From Xestospongia bergquistia (Eukaryota > Porifera > Demospongiae > Haplosclerida > Petrosiidae): a DNA stretch of 64,000 bases. A program made the position numbers and the translations under genes. The notes beneath the pieces are model-generated. The model made no database searches. It had not been told where the DNA came from and saw only the letters and a list, made by a program, of their open reading frames with translations. Of this stretch, positions 36,594-48,346 are shown one piece after another. The stretch covers positions 5,865,501 through 5,929,500 of the forward strand of contig OZ014414.1 in the NCBI GenBank assembly GCA_963965975.1, in the 5' to 3' direction. Position 1 is the stretch's first letter, and every line of letters begins with the position of its first letter.

Positions 36594-38131
36594 TTCCTAG
36601 TTAATGGAGCTAAAGTATTGTTACTGGATATTCAACTATGTTTCAAATCTTAACCCAAGACAAATAGCTACCTTACAGAGAGTGATGGCCAGAATGGAAT
36701 CCAGAAGTCATGATAAGAGTGGAGGGAGGAGTACTTCTTACTTGATATTATTAGAAACCTTGGTACAAAAATTATCAAGGGACAATTAGCACTTGTAGAA
36801 CCTCAAATTCATGTATTGGACTACACTTTAGTTTCTCTTTCATGAAAAATATTTGGAGACATCATCAGATGATAATGAGGGGGGAAACTCCAAGGATGGG
36901 CCAGATAATGAATCTCTGGTCTTTGCAAGTTATAGATATGTTATAATGTGGTCTAGAGGAGCTAAATATATTGCGTAAGAAGATAGATAAAGGTCTTTTG
37001 AATGAAGACTTGGAGACATTTGTTGTAGTTTTTGATGTTAATTTGTAGCTGTTTGATGTGAGGAATTGGCAACATGTTTGTTATTCTGGGTCACTGTTAA
37101 AGGCTTAGTTTGTAATGATAATATGGAGGTTTTTTGCAATTTCTGGAGAAGGATACAAAATACGCATATATACACAGCCCTGTCCTTCACAATCATGTGT
37201 AACCTTGATTCTGTTATACAGCCTTGATTTTTACAACTGTGTATCATCATGTGTGACCAAATACAGTCCTTTTTCATGAACTAAATTTGGTCATAATACT
37301 GGCATCAGAAGTGGGATATGCCACTGGAGTAGGATATTTCATTTGTAGAAACTTCCACAATTACTACCTATGTAAGGTATGCATGTGTTGATTTGTATGT
37401 GTAGCTCTGAATTATTACCTGTCATACAAGACTATCTGGCTTTGAACTTGTATGACCACAAAGTTACATGTGTCATATCATTACTTTGTTAGTTTATTTT
37501 AGAAATTAACTTTAACAGCCATTGGTTGCTCTAGTAGGGTACTCCCCTCAACATACAAATCCTTTCAATAATAATGATAATATTTGACCAGCTAGCTTTA
37601 TACATACAGTTTGTGAAAGGGTTTAGGAATTATTATAAGACATTGTAATGAAGAATTATTATAAGATGTTGTAATAATGAAGACTTATTAACATATTAGT
37701 TAATTTAATTCCTTGTCTTACAGTATTCTGACAATTCTAGTGTATGTCTGTATCTTTAATATTAATTATAACTGAGATAATTTTTTTAATTATAATTTTG
37801 TTTACTTTATTAATAATAGTTGGTTACTAGTACATATCTCTATTGTTTGACTCTTTATCATTATCATCATTAGAATCCTTTAATACATTATCTGATAATG
37901 AAGACTCTATTCAAATTTAGACAATATCATTATAACATCTTTAAAACTAAAAAATTGTTAATTATTATTCATTTTGTGGTTTGAGTATATGAATAAATTA
38001 ATAAACATCACTGATAACCATTATGAGTAATAACAGTGCAGTGGTGAACAAAATCACACTAAAATACTTTAGATGATCTCTTTACTGTTAAAATAGTACT
38101 ACTACTAACCACTAGTGATTATCACTAAAAA
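36594..38131. repeat. segmental duplication, copy 1
   Basis: Matches 38790-40602 over its whole length in the same orientation, with scattered substitutions and small indels. It lacks about 260 bases present in copy 2 (39293-39552), and the breakpoint has CTTAGTTTG at both edges in copy 2, suggesting a deletion between short direct repeats. The short open frames at 36604-36789 and 37038-37277 are shared by both copies but match nothing I know. Confidence 0.85.
37838..37906 (-). pseudogene. acidic exon, splice donor lost
   Basis: Copy 1 partner of the exon at 40306-40374. The encoded peptide is Ser/Asp/Asn-rich (Lys-Asp-Ser-Asn-Asp-Asp-Asn-Asp-Lys-Glu-Ser). The acceptor AATAG is kept, but the donor GT of copy 2 is AT here. 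Confidence 0.45.
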
Positions 38132-38304
38132 CCATGTGGTATAAAAGACCCAACCTTTTCAAGTATATCATCACATGTGGTTTAAGTTGTCAAAATATTA
38201 TACAACACTTATCATATACTCTACATATGATAAGTATTTTATACTATGCTAACATTAACTTAATATATACTAAGTTATCATTATCATATAACCTACTCGT
38301 ATTA

Positions 38305-38398
38305 GGTAAGGAACTCTCATCTTTACCATCAGCTGAATCCTTTAACTGATCTGTTAACTTTAATATAAATGAAGGCTCTATATCATTTCTATTACTAC
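38305..38398 (-). CDS. possible exon, Ser/Asp-rich
   Basis: Follows a CTGCAG acceptor in the phase needed after the coiled-coil exon 38675-38538 and stays open for about 30 residues, including Phe-Ile-Leu-Lys-Leu-Thr-Asp-Gln-Leu-Lys-Asp-Ser. Donor is uncertain. Probably belongs with the neighbouring coiled-coil exon. Confidence 0.35.
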
Positions 38399-38537
38399 CT
38401 GCAGTTTCCTGATAAATGGTGTGGATTCTCGTTGACTAGACTTTGTATGGGTTTCCTCTGGTTTTAGATCAGCATTTGGTCTGAATGTTAGATCTAGTAA
38501 CAATGTCATATAATGAGAAGTGACTAATATTAGTTAC

Positions 38538-38675
38538 CTTTTAAGTTCTGCCTTAATGCCTCAAACTGTTTGTTTCTTTCTCTTAATTGTAATGTCAATG
38601 ACAATATCACTTTCTGCAGTGTCTCCAACTCTTTTTGTCTATCTGTACACACCAACAGTAACTCTTCCTTAATAA
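38538..38675 (-). CDS. coiled-coil exon, orphan
   Basis: Bounded by TTTAG acceptor and GTAACT donor, phase 1 at both sides, 138 bases. The peptide is a heptad-rich coiled coil (Lys-Glu-Leu-Glu-Thr-Leu-Gln; Leu-Arg-Glu-Arg-Asn-Lys-Gln-Phe-Glu-Ala-Leu-Arg-Gln-Asn-Leu-Lys). It resembles the exons at 48347-48472 and 48885-48980 of the death-domain gene, same strand and same phase, so it is either a distal exon of that gene or part of a decayed paralogue. Confidence 0.5.
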
Positions 38676-38789
38676 CTAAATAATTATTAATTATAATTAT
38701 GTATTGACAAATCAGTAACAAAGACTATGCTAGTGATAGCTATTGTATTAATAATACCTTCCTTCCATTTCTACAATACTTCAGGTCCA

Positions 38790-40602
38790 TTCTTAGTGAA
38801 TGGAGCTGAAGTATTGGTACTGGATATTCAACTATGTTTCAAATCAAGAGAAATAGCTACCTCACAGAGAGTGATGGCCAGAATTGAATCCAGAAGTCAT
38901 GGTAAGAGTGGAGGGAGGAGTACTTCTTACTTGATATTATTAGAAACCTTGGTACAAAAATAATCAAGGGACAATTAGCACTTGTAGAACCTCAAATTCA
39001 TGTATTGACAAAAAAGACACTTTAGTTTCTCTTTCATGAAAAATATTTGGAGACATCATCAGATGATAATGAGGGGGGAAACTCCAAGGATGGGCCAGAT
39101 AATGAATCTCTGGTCTTTGCAAGTTATAGATGTGTTATAATGTGGTCCATAGGAGCTAGATATATTGTGTAAGAAGATAGATAAAGGTCTTTTGAATGAA
39201 GACTTGGAGACATTTGTTGTAGTTTTTGATGTTAATTTGTAGCTGTTTGATGTGAGGAATTAGCAACATGTTTGTTATTCTGGGTCACTGTTGTATCCTC
39301 TACTCATTAACTGCTTTATCACATCAGCTTTACTCCTGTTCATTGTACATTACATGTCATTGGTTCATTTATTATTTTTATAATGTATATTGAATACTTC
39401 TCCCCTCAATTGTCTCCATAATGTACTGAGCTTGATTTTTAAGATGAGAAGACTCTTGTCTCCAGCTTACCTCTTTTATACTTAAATTCTTAAATGAATG
39501 AACAATAGAGGTCATCTCATGGTCACCATTAAATACTTAGTTTGAGGGAGATAAAGGCTTAGTTTGTAATGATAATATGAAGGGGTTCTTTTCAAGTTCT
39601 GGACAAGGATGCAAAATACACATATATACACAGCCCTGTCCTTCACAATCATATGTAACCTTGATTCTGTTATACAGCCTTGATTTTTACAATCATGTAT
39701 CATCATGTGTGACCAAATACAGTCCTTTTTCGTGAACTAAATTTGGTCATAATACTGGCATCAGAAGTGGAATATGCCACTGGAGTAAGATATTTGATTT
39801 GTAGAAACTTCCACAATTACTACCTATGTAAGGTATGCATGTGTTGATTTGTATGTGTAGCTCTGAATTATTACCTGTCATACAAGACTATCTGGCTTTG
39901 AACTTGTTTGACCACAAAGTTACATGTGTCATGTCATTACTTATGTTAGTTTATTTTAGGAATTAACTTTAACAGCCATTGGTTGCTCTAGCAGGGTACT
40001 CCCCTCAATATACAAATCCTTTCAATAATAATGATAATATTTGACGAGCTAGCTTTATACATACAGTTTGTAAAAGGGTTTAGGAATTACTATAAGACAT
40101 TGTAATGAAGAATTATTATAAGATATTGTACTAATGAAGACTGAAGATTTATTAACATATTAGTTAATTTAATTCCTTGTCTTACAGTATTCTGACAATT
40201 TCAGTGTATGTCTGTGACTTTAATATTAATTATAACTGAGAATAATTTTTCTTAATTATAATTTTGTTTACATTTATTTAATAATAATTAGTTACTAGTA
40301 CATACCTCTATTGTTTGACTCTTTATCATTATCATCATTAGAATCCTTTATTACATCATCTAATACTAGAGACTCTATTCAAATTTACATGTATCATAAT
40401 AACATCTTTAAAATTAACAGTTAATTATTATTCATTTTGTGGTTTGAGTATATGAATATAATTAATAGACATCACTGATAACCACTATCAGTAATAACAG
40501 CACATTGATAAACAAAATCACACTAAAATACTTTAAAATTATAACTTTACTGTTAAAATAGTACTACTAATGAGCACTAGTGATCATCAATAAAAACCAA
40601 GA
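38790..40602. repeat. segmental duplication, copy 2
   Basis: Direct repeat of 36594-38131, about 660 bases downstream of copy 1. The spacer between the copies holds the coiled-coil and Ser/Asp-rich exons. Confidence 0.85.
40306..40374 (-). CDS. possible acidic exon
   Basis: 69 bases, AATAG acceptor and GTATGT donor intact, phase 1-1, encoding a Ser/Asp/Asn-rich peptide. Same phase class as the coiled-coil exons nearby. No complete gene could be assembled around it. Confidence 0.35.
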
Positions 40603-40710
40603 TTTATTAACTAAAGGCAATGAATACACTTCGTTTATAACATTCTTTTAATATTATAGCAAGTGAACAAATGAATAAGTAAGTAATAAATAAATAAATA
40701 AATAAGTTAC

Positions 40711-40750
40711 TTTCTCGGGTTAGAACGATTAACTGTTCTAACCCGAGAAA
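40711..40750. repeat. perfect 16-base hairpin
   Basis: TTTCTCGGGTTAGAAC (40711-40726), eight-base loop GATTAACT, then the exact reverse complement (40735-40750). A TAAA repeat run precedes it. GC content is above the surroundings. Confidence 0.85.
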
Positions 40751-41967
40751 TTCATCAATAACCTGACACTAGTATTTTTACCTTAATAACTGAATAATAT
40801 ATGCGAGTAAATATAACTATATAATTGCCTACATGTATGTCTATTAATTTCTATTAATCTTACCACACAGTTACACTGTTACATGATAATATAACATTAC
40901 AATCATGGTGATAGTGGACGGAAGTTGGATAACAGAAAGGGTCTTGTATAGTTTCTGAATGATATGAAAGCCCATTCATTGAAAGTACCTAGCTTTATAT
41001 TTAAATTTCGATATCAATGGCCACCAACAGTTGTAACTATAAATATGAATGCACAGGAAATAGATATGAAATATGATTATATAACTCAAATACATACTGT
41101 GATCTCTTTGAAACCATTTCTCTCTCAAAGTATGTAGCCAACTTTCAAGTTGCAACTACTTAATTCTCAACTTGATTCTTTATTGACTTAGTTATAGTAT
41201 ATATAGCAATTGAGTTTGGCTCTAAGTGTGTCTTCAACCATTTAAGACAGCGTTCCTTTGAATCTGAGAGATTGCTATGTAATAATTATCATTACCAGTT
41301 GAACTATTTCTGTCTTATTTATTCAAAAATCATCCTTTTAATACATACATCACACATTTTTATAAATTGTAGCAATGCTCTATTGTATAATATATTTTTA
41401 GTATACTCATTCAACCTGAAATATATAGAAATAAAACACATTGTGAACATACTATAACTAATTCATAATTCAATTAAAAATAACACAACATGTCACCTTT
41501 ATTGTCAGTATCATTATTTTTATTATAGCCAAAAAATGATTTCATTCATCATATCATAATATTAACAATGCATGAGTCACTGATCAAACATAATCAAACA
41601 TAACCAGTTAATGTGAATCTAGAAACCCTAAACATGCCCCTTGCTCATTAGTTCTATCTGGATAACTTAAAGCTATATGTGTAATCATCAATTTATCAAT
41701 TAACTTCCTCGCAAGAGTTATTTAATAATGAATTTTATGTTTCATCACTGTCAATGTCCTGCTAACTCATTGCATTAACATTTAAAAGTAAGAGGAATCA
41801 TAGTACTTCCTTTTCATGTATATTCAGTCATTGTGAATTCCGTACCAGTATTAACATACACTGGGGTACACAGCAGTAGCTTAGGTAATATATAGTATAT
41901 CATCAGGGCTCAGGCTATTACACACAATACAAGCTATTACACAATACTAATATCTGCAATAGAAAAG
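40751..41967. other. intergenic, no gene seen
   Basis: AT-rich; one 61-codon open frame at 41272-41457 is hydrophobic and Ile/Asn-rich as expected by chance at this base composition. Confidence 0.4.
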
Positions 41968-42559
41968 GGAGGTTAGATGAAAGTAGGCTAAGTTAATATG
42001 AGTGAACCAGGTGCTACCTGTCCTCCTGGTTTGACACAACTACAATATAAAAACGTTGATTATGATATGTGTGGTTGTCCTAATTCTGGTGAATTCAGTG
42101 ATATGTTTTTCTCTACTCATGAGATCTATTACAATAGGTGTGTGTTTGACTAAGATGATACCAATATGAATCTTGTAATGCATTTAGGTATTAACAGTAA
42201 TAACATTGACTCCTCTTATGTTGATGGTTTCTATTACTTACTATACTAATCCTTTTAAGAATATTTGGACATATGCAAATGGTATATCATCGGACACTAC
42301 CCAATTAATTTTCTGTCCCTGTAATACTGGAAACACTGCAACAGTTATACCAAGCTTTGCTGAAATGTTAGTGACTTATGTGAATCAGGACTTCCTGCTA
42401 GAAAACAATGGGAATAAGAATTATACCCATTATGGAATGGAAAATAATGTAATAGAAACGATGGATCATGATGTCTTAACACTAATGCTATGGTTTATAA
42501 AAACAAATAATGAAACTACTACTGAAGATATTAAACTAAATGTTTTTGATAATGAATGA
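41968..42559 (+). pseudogene. secreted sponge family, C-terminal fragment
   Basis: Starts with a Gly-Gly-stop-Met-Lys-Val-Gly-stop-Val-Asn-Met-Ser-Glu-Pro-Gly-Ala-Thr-Cys-Pro-Pro-Gly-Leu stretch that aligns with the end of the minus-strand fragment at 29885-30370 (Trp and Tyr codons turned into TAG and TAA). It continues with Cys-Gly-Cys-Pro and, after an intron or gap, Ser-Ser-Tyr-Val-Asp-Gly, a one-base shift, then Trp-Thr-Tyr-Ala-Asn-Gly, Phe-Cys-Pro-Cys-Asn-Thr-Gly-Asn-Thr-Ala-Thr-Val-Ile-Pro-Ser-Phe. This is the downstream half of the same large sponge family. Two nonsense codons and a frameshift mark it as dead. Confidence 0.62.
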
Positions 42560-43290
42560 AGACAGTCCCTTGACATTATGAAATGTTAATTCATTTAAAT
42601 TAAGTAACCACAAAGATACAGCCAGCTTTATTAAACTATTTGCATAATAATGTATTAAATTTACAGACAGAGCTAAACAAATACATTTTAATTAAAACTT
42701 ATATAGTTTACACTGTCTTAAAAATATCTTCAAAACATCTTCAACTTTTATAATTTTATTTTAATCCTAAACCTCAAATTGTGAATGTGAAGGTAACTAT
42801 GCAGTTACATTGGGCCACTAACAACACTTTTATGCTACCCTAGATTTAAGAATGATAGGTTTTTGTAGAGGATGTTAGATTACGCAAGCAAAATCATTTG
42901 ATTGCTAACAAAACCAAACTAATTAGCTCTAGTAACAATTCTATTTAGGTCTTCTTGGATACAAATTTAGAGTCAGCTTCTTTTTAAATATAGCTTCATA
43001 TTAGCCACTTGTTTCCTTTTTAAAAAAGGTCATGTTCTGTATAGTACAGGACATGCAGTCATAAATAAGATTTTTTAATACTATGGTTTATGAACATGCT
43101 GAATATGACTAAAAATAATGAACTAAAGATGTGAAGATCATAATATTTCTTAACAGAACAGAGCATTGGATATCATTAAACTTCATCACTAATAAAGAAA
43201 TGCAGTCATAAATAGCTTTTCAATACAAGTGAAAGTTAATATTATCTGTCTTTGTTCTATTATAGTAATTATTAATTGCTCTGTTAACTA
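42560..43290. other. intergenic, no gene seen
   Basis: AT-rich, nothing recognised; contains the 3' flank of the sirtuin gene. Confidence 0.4.
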
Positions 43291-45184
43291 TTAAGTTTCT
43301 TCCTCAGATTCTGTGGGGTGCTTGGCAACAGCTAGAGGTAAAGTTACTCCACATTCCCCCCTAAAGTGATATCTGTTATAAAAAGAAAAACAAGTCAGAT
43401 GATCTTTAAATGTGAATAACATTTAGAAACATCTTGTATTGGTAAAAAGGTATATATAGGAATAACAAAATATCACATATTACAAGTCTCACTTTAGCAC
43501 TCTAGTGACCGGAGTTTCCTGCAGATTAAATTCTGCAACAGGTACACCACGTGCTGCTAAAGTAGGAGCAAATTCAGCAACTGGATAGAAAAGAGAGGAG
43601 GACCCAACAAGCAGGTAAAGATCACATAAAGCAAGTTTTTCTTCTACCCTTTTAATAATCTCATAATCCAGTTCTTCTCCAAACCATGTGACATGAGGAC
43701 GAAGAAGAGAATGACATTTCTTACATTGAGGCAACTCTTCTATTGGAATTTGAGCATCAACAGCATCAACATCTGGAGCACTAAATAATAACAAAAACTA
43801 TTAGAGTCTTTATTATAAATTAAATATAATCTTATATAATACAAACAATCTATCTTATGCCATCTATTATCTGAAGGATCCTTCTGACAAACAAAAAATA
43901 ATTATATATATTGTGTCACGATATGTTTTGATAGAGCTCAAATTTCCAATATTGAATAGCGTAATTATAGTAGTTTTAGGCCACTGAATGATATACACTT
44001 TTATTACTAATGCTTAACTTCAAGTTGTAGCAATTGTAGTAAAAAAAACTTTATTATTTGTTAAGTGCTACCATGGTTAATTCAAGTTTTTGTTTTACTT
44101 TCAATGGCTGCATACAACAATAGATCAATACTGCCAAGAACAGAACTATATAAATAATATCATAACTAGATCAACTACAACTAATGAGCATTTAGCTTAA
44201 GCATGCTCATCTTTAAACTCAAAGTTTTGGTTTAGTGTGTAGAGTATAGGTTACTATATATAATAATATAATATGCAAGAGTATAGGTTACTATATATAA
44301 TAATATAATATGCAAATATGTATTTGCCAAGCAATGCCATACATATTTACAGCAATAGTGAGGATTTTAAATGCCAATTACTCTACACACTAAACTTTGC
44401 AAAAGACTAAATAGAGCTCTGCAGGTCGACAAAATGTAGCATTGTAGCTTTAAATGCACTCCAGTTTTTATAATTGATAATTATCTAGTCCTCAATAATA
44501 ATATTATTATAAATGCTTTATAAGTTAATATATTGTTATTGTTGATAAAGAAAATTATTCTTTTACCCTTTATCTTCAAGAGCTGGGACTATAGGAATTG
44601 TATGGTTTTCCTCAATGTCACCACATTTTGTACACCGAGTCAACCAGAGACTCCCATGTAGTTCAATAACATCTTCAGAACCAGCATAATGATGAAGTCT
44701 ATCAATAGTTTGAGTGAGGACTGTCACTGTTCTTCCTTGAGGCTTGAGACGTTTCTCAAGTTCTACAATAGCCATATGAGCTAAACAGATAGTTTTCAGT
44801 ATATATTTGCAGTTATGGATTTTGATTGAATTCTTACCAGAATTGGGTCGCTTAGAGTGCATGATCTTACGTTTGTAATGGTGAAATTCCCAGACAAGGG
44901 ATGGATTAATTTGAAAACACTTAGGATTAGCAATTTGTTCAGCCTATAATATATAATTAATTATTATGTGGTCATAATGCATATTAGAAACCACATAAAA
45001 GAATTACTCATTAGTAATGTTGTATATTACATTTAACCATTATTATGTATCAAGTACATACTTTGTATCTTCTCCAAGTGTTATAGATGATGGTAGGGAT
45101 TCCACTCTCAGCACTTATCCCAGCTCCTGAAAGGATCACAATGTGTTTAGCACTTGCAAACACCTCATCACGAAATTGTTTCAT
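43291..45184 (-). CDS. SIRT5-like: SIRT5-like sirtuin with altered active site
   Basis: Exons: 45184-45062 (first ATG in frame; an earlier exon is possible), 44943-44838, 44780-44567, 43780-43493, 43372-43291 (TAA). Phases 0, 1, 2, 2 agree. Class III sirtuins are NAD-dependent lysine deacylases. Seen: [13 protein letters not shown], the catalytic His in Glu-Leu-His-Gly-Ser, zinc Cys pairs (Cys-Thr-Lys-Cys and Cys-Lys-Lys-Cys), Gly-Ser-Ser-Ser and Val-Ala-Glu-Phe-Asn. Missing: the Phe-Arg-Gly-Ala-Gly-Gly loop is replaced by Ile-Ile-Tyr-Asn-Thr and is two residues shorter, and Thr-Gln-Asn-Ile-Asp is Thr-Gln-Thr-Ile-Asp. The frame is otherwise open, so this is a catalytically altered or dying paralogue. 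Confidence 0.8.
44231..44394. mobile_element. small MITE with 16-base inverted ends
   Basis: TTTAGTGTGTAGAGTA at 44231-44246 and its exact reverse complement at 44379-44394. Inside, a 37-base unit (AGAGTATAGGTTACT...) is tandemly duplicated exactly at 44241 and 44278. It lies in an intron of the sirtuin gene. No clear target duplication. Confidence 0.6.
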
Positions 45185-45945
45185 ATCTGACGAGGGTTGA
45201 CTGTGATTGTCACCAAGAAATGAAGGAACTGTTATGGCAAACAGAAAAATATTTAGTATGTTAGCTCTTTGTAACAAAAAAATCTCGGCAAAAATATTAT
45301 TTTAAATTTTAATTCAATACCATATATGCCTCAGCAATTATTTTAAAGCTCCAATCTTCCATCTTTGTTAATTTAGTTTCAATATTTAACTGTTTACATT
45401 CATGACCATGATAGATAACAATGACCACTCAATCTAACATATATGTAGCTCATTATTAAAGCAAAAATTCAAAAGTGGTACTTATTTTGACAAAGTTCAT
45501 GACAAATCATCTGTAATAATGTGATATTCATCACATTTTTAACAAACACTTCATGTGTTTATATTGTAACCCCCTTATGTTTTATGTTCCATTAATGTAT
45601 GTTACTGTGGTAACAGATCGACATATATAATACTGTGAACTTCATAATGCAGAGAAGGTCATGTTCTCCATGTTAGTAAGTGATATCTAGATTGAGACTA
45701 AACTGATGTATAATTCTTAATTAAAGCTGATATACTTGTTGCTGTCATATGCTCTTTATATCTTATAACTATTGAATACAAGTAACATCTCGTGATCATT
45801 ATGTTATATGGTACTAGTTGAGACAGTCTTGTTTAGACTACAATAGTTTATATTAACTCCATCCATAATATTGCCGTCATATTATTTATACACTAATACT
45901 TTAACTATTAACTTATCATAATAGACTCGGAAAGGAAACAATGTA
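45185..45945. other. intergenic upstream of sirtuin
   Basis: No gene seen. An open extension of the first sirtuin exon reaches about 45277 but has no ATG. Confidence 0.4.
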
Positions 45946-47640
45946 CACAGTAAAAAGTGATAAGTAGAAAATACCCAAACTTTTGGCTCAAACACCTACA
46001 ACTCAGGTAACCCATGTCTTGGATTAAAATAATCCAATGAAAATAATAGTTAAAGTAACTGTCAAATGTATTGGTGATTATAACCTACACCTATAGTTAA
46101 AGTAACATCTGACATAAGTAGTTGAGGTAACAATTGTTGTTACTTCAACTTTGTGCACTGTGGTTACTGTAACACTTAGTAGGTTTGATTCTAACATATG
46201 TTGCAGTTATCATAACTAACAAAATAGGTTGTTATAACTAATATTTTAATGTAAATCATTGGTGGTGACATGCTTCTTTTTTTGGTTTCGTCATGTAATA
46301 TTAATGTACTTTATTTTGATAGCCACACTGAAAAAAGCATGTTGTTATTTTAACTAAGGCAGAGAATGCACATCTACATTTTTCTCTTTACTCTCTATTT
46401 ACTTTTAATTATTTAAAAATGTCGTGTATTTACTGCATTTACTTTTTAAATTCACATCTACTTTTGTGTCTTTTTGTGTACCAGATAAATTATATCAAAA
46501 AAGACTCAAATGAATTATCTTATGAAATGAAGGTAACTGTTACTTGAAAAAAAAGTATTTGTTCAAGTTGTAGGCTATTCAATCTTGTTCTTCTTTGGTT
46601 AAGTACAAAACCTGCTTTGGAAAATAAGCGTTCAACGGGAGCTGAGCTAGATGGAGTAGAAAAGAGTTGGAGGGCCAATGTTGGTTCAACATCATTCATA
46701 AACTGGCAGAATCATTGTCTTTCAAGTATACCAATAGCAAGTCCTCCAGCTCCACATAGATTTCTAACAATTGGTGTTAAAATGGTCTCCTGATTTTTAA
46801 AATCTGTATGCTTCCTCACAACACATCCATGAGGTGATAACATAGTTTGATTAGAATTCAGTAGACGAAGTCAAAGTAGCTCGGCTTGCTCCTGTTTGTG
46901 CTTGTTCAATGTTTGTTCATGTCTTGTCTGTAAATGTTTCAGAAGGTTTCCTTTTATTGTTAATGTACACTTGTAATTTTTTAAACAAATCTTACACTTA
47001 GCACTACTATCTTCTTTTTTTGTCACCTTGTTAGGAAAAACAAATAAAGTCAGTGTAAACTACTGAGGGTACTACTGGTACAGAAGAAGACTCCATCTTG
47101 TCTTTCTTGTGGCCACGTGTTATATTTATAGACAGAAATACACAGAATACCATCGTGTATTTTTTCTAATCTTGGACTTACATCAACTTGATGAGATTCT
47201 GGTAACGAGGACAACGGTTAAAATGACAAAATTCTATTTTAAGTGCACTACTATGCCTATGTCATTTCTGTTTCTTTGCACCAGTCATTAATATCTGATT
47301 TATTTGATTACAGTGTTTATCATGGTCATAAACTAACAGATGGTTTGACTTATATTTATCCAAAACACTATGTTACGTAAACTAATATTGCTTTTTCTCC
47401 CTTTTACCAATTTGTTTTGATAACTACATTACATTGTTATTTTGGTGTTAAACTACCTAAACTAGTTATAGTAACAGTCAGTCAACATGGTAGCTTCAAA
47501 CAACTTAGTTACATTAACCCATTTTAGTCAATGTTACCCAGGAGTGTCATTTCAATTACATGTAAGTTAATATAACCAATTTGTATTGTAGTTGATACAA
47601 CCATTGCAGGTAGTTTTAACCTTGTGTTTTTGCTGTGTAT
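45946..47640 (-). mobile_element. hAT-type element remnant with BED finger
   Basis: Minus strand: a BED-type zinc finger near 47010-46890 (Cys-Lys-Ile-Cys-Leu-Lys, Gly-Asn-Leu-Leu-Lys-His-Leu, Arg-His-Glu) ending in a stop, and a hAT dimerisation motif near 46680-46560 (Ser-Ser-Ala-Pro-Val-Glu-Arg-Leu-Phe-Ser). Most of the catalytic domain between them is missing. The ends look inverted: ACACAGTAAAAA near 45946 and TTTTTGCTGTGT near 47627-47638. Subterminal regions on both sides are rich in GTTAC/GTAAC motifs. Exact ends and target duplication are uncertain. Confidence 0.65.
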
Positions 47641-48346
47641 ATAATTAATGCTGACATACACTGTCACAGTGAATCTTGTATAGCAGTCAGTCAAAAATAG
47701 GAGGGGCTAGTAGACTACATTAGTGCTACATTAAGGGCTTGACTGATTGCTGTTTGAAGTTTTAATAACATAACAGAAAACACTTATTATATTATTACAA
47801 ATATGTAATTAGAAACAATGTGAACTGATAGCACCTATCTATAGATAACTTAGTTAAAAGTAGACTTGTATTACAAATACAATGTGCATGTTATGATATT
47901 ATCAAGTCTGGGAGTCTGACCACATCACTGGTATCATAACTCACTGTATACATATAGTATGGTGTGAGTTATGCTATAATGTGTTTGGGATATATAATCT
48001 CATTTCCAGATTCCAATGTGTCACAAGCAAAAAAGTAGTCAGGGGATTTTGCTAAAATCTCTTATTCCCAGACTGCTACATCCCAAAGCAAAAAGGCAAG
48101 GGAAAGCATGGCAATCTGGGAACATCACTATGAGGTATGACATCTAAAATATTTTTGTTGCTATCTGAACTTCTATATATAGTAAACCATATACTTTTGC
48201 TCTGTTACTTATTTCAAGTAGAGTCATCTATGAATCTCATTGCTACAATTATGACAAAACCCACAGTACTAAGGCTATGTGATCTGATCCCACTCTCTCA
48301 CTCATTCAATAATATAATATCTACATGTACATACTATAATAGTTAC
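47641..48346. other. intergenic, no gene seen
   Basis: No supported exon. The 3' end of the death-domain/coiled-coil gene may lie here but I could not identify its terminal exon. Confidence 0.4.

Noticed and set aside
37038..37277. 79-codon minus-strand open frame in the segmental duplication
   Set aside because: Present in both copies only because the DNA is duplicated; interrupted differently in copy 2 and without any domain.
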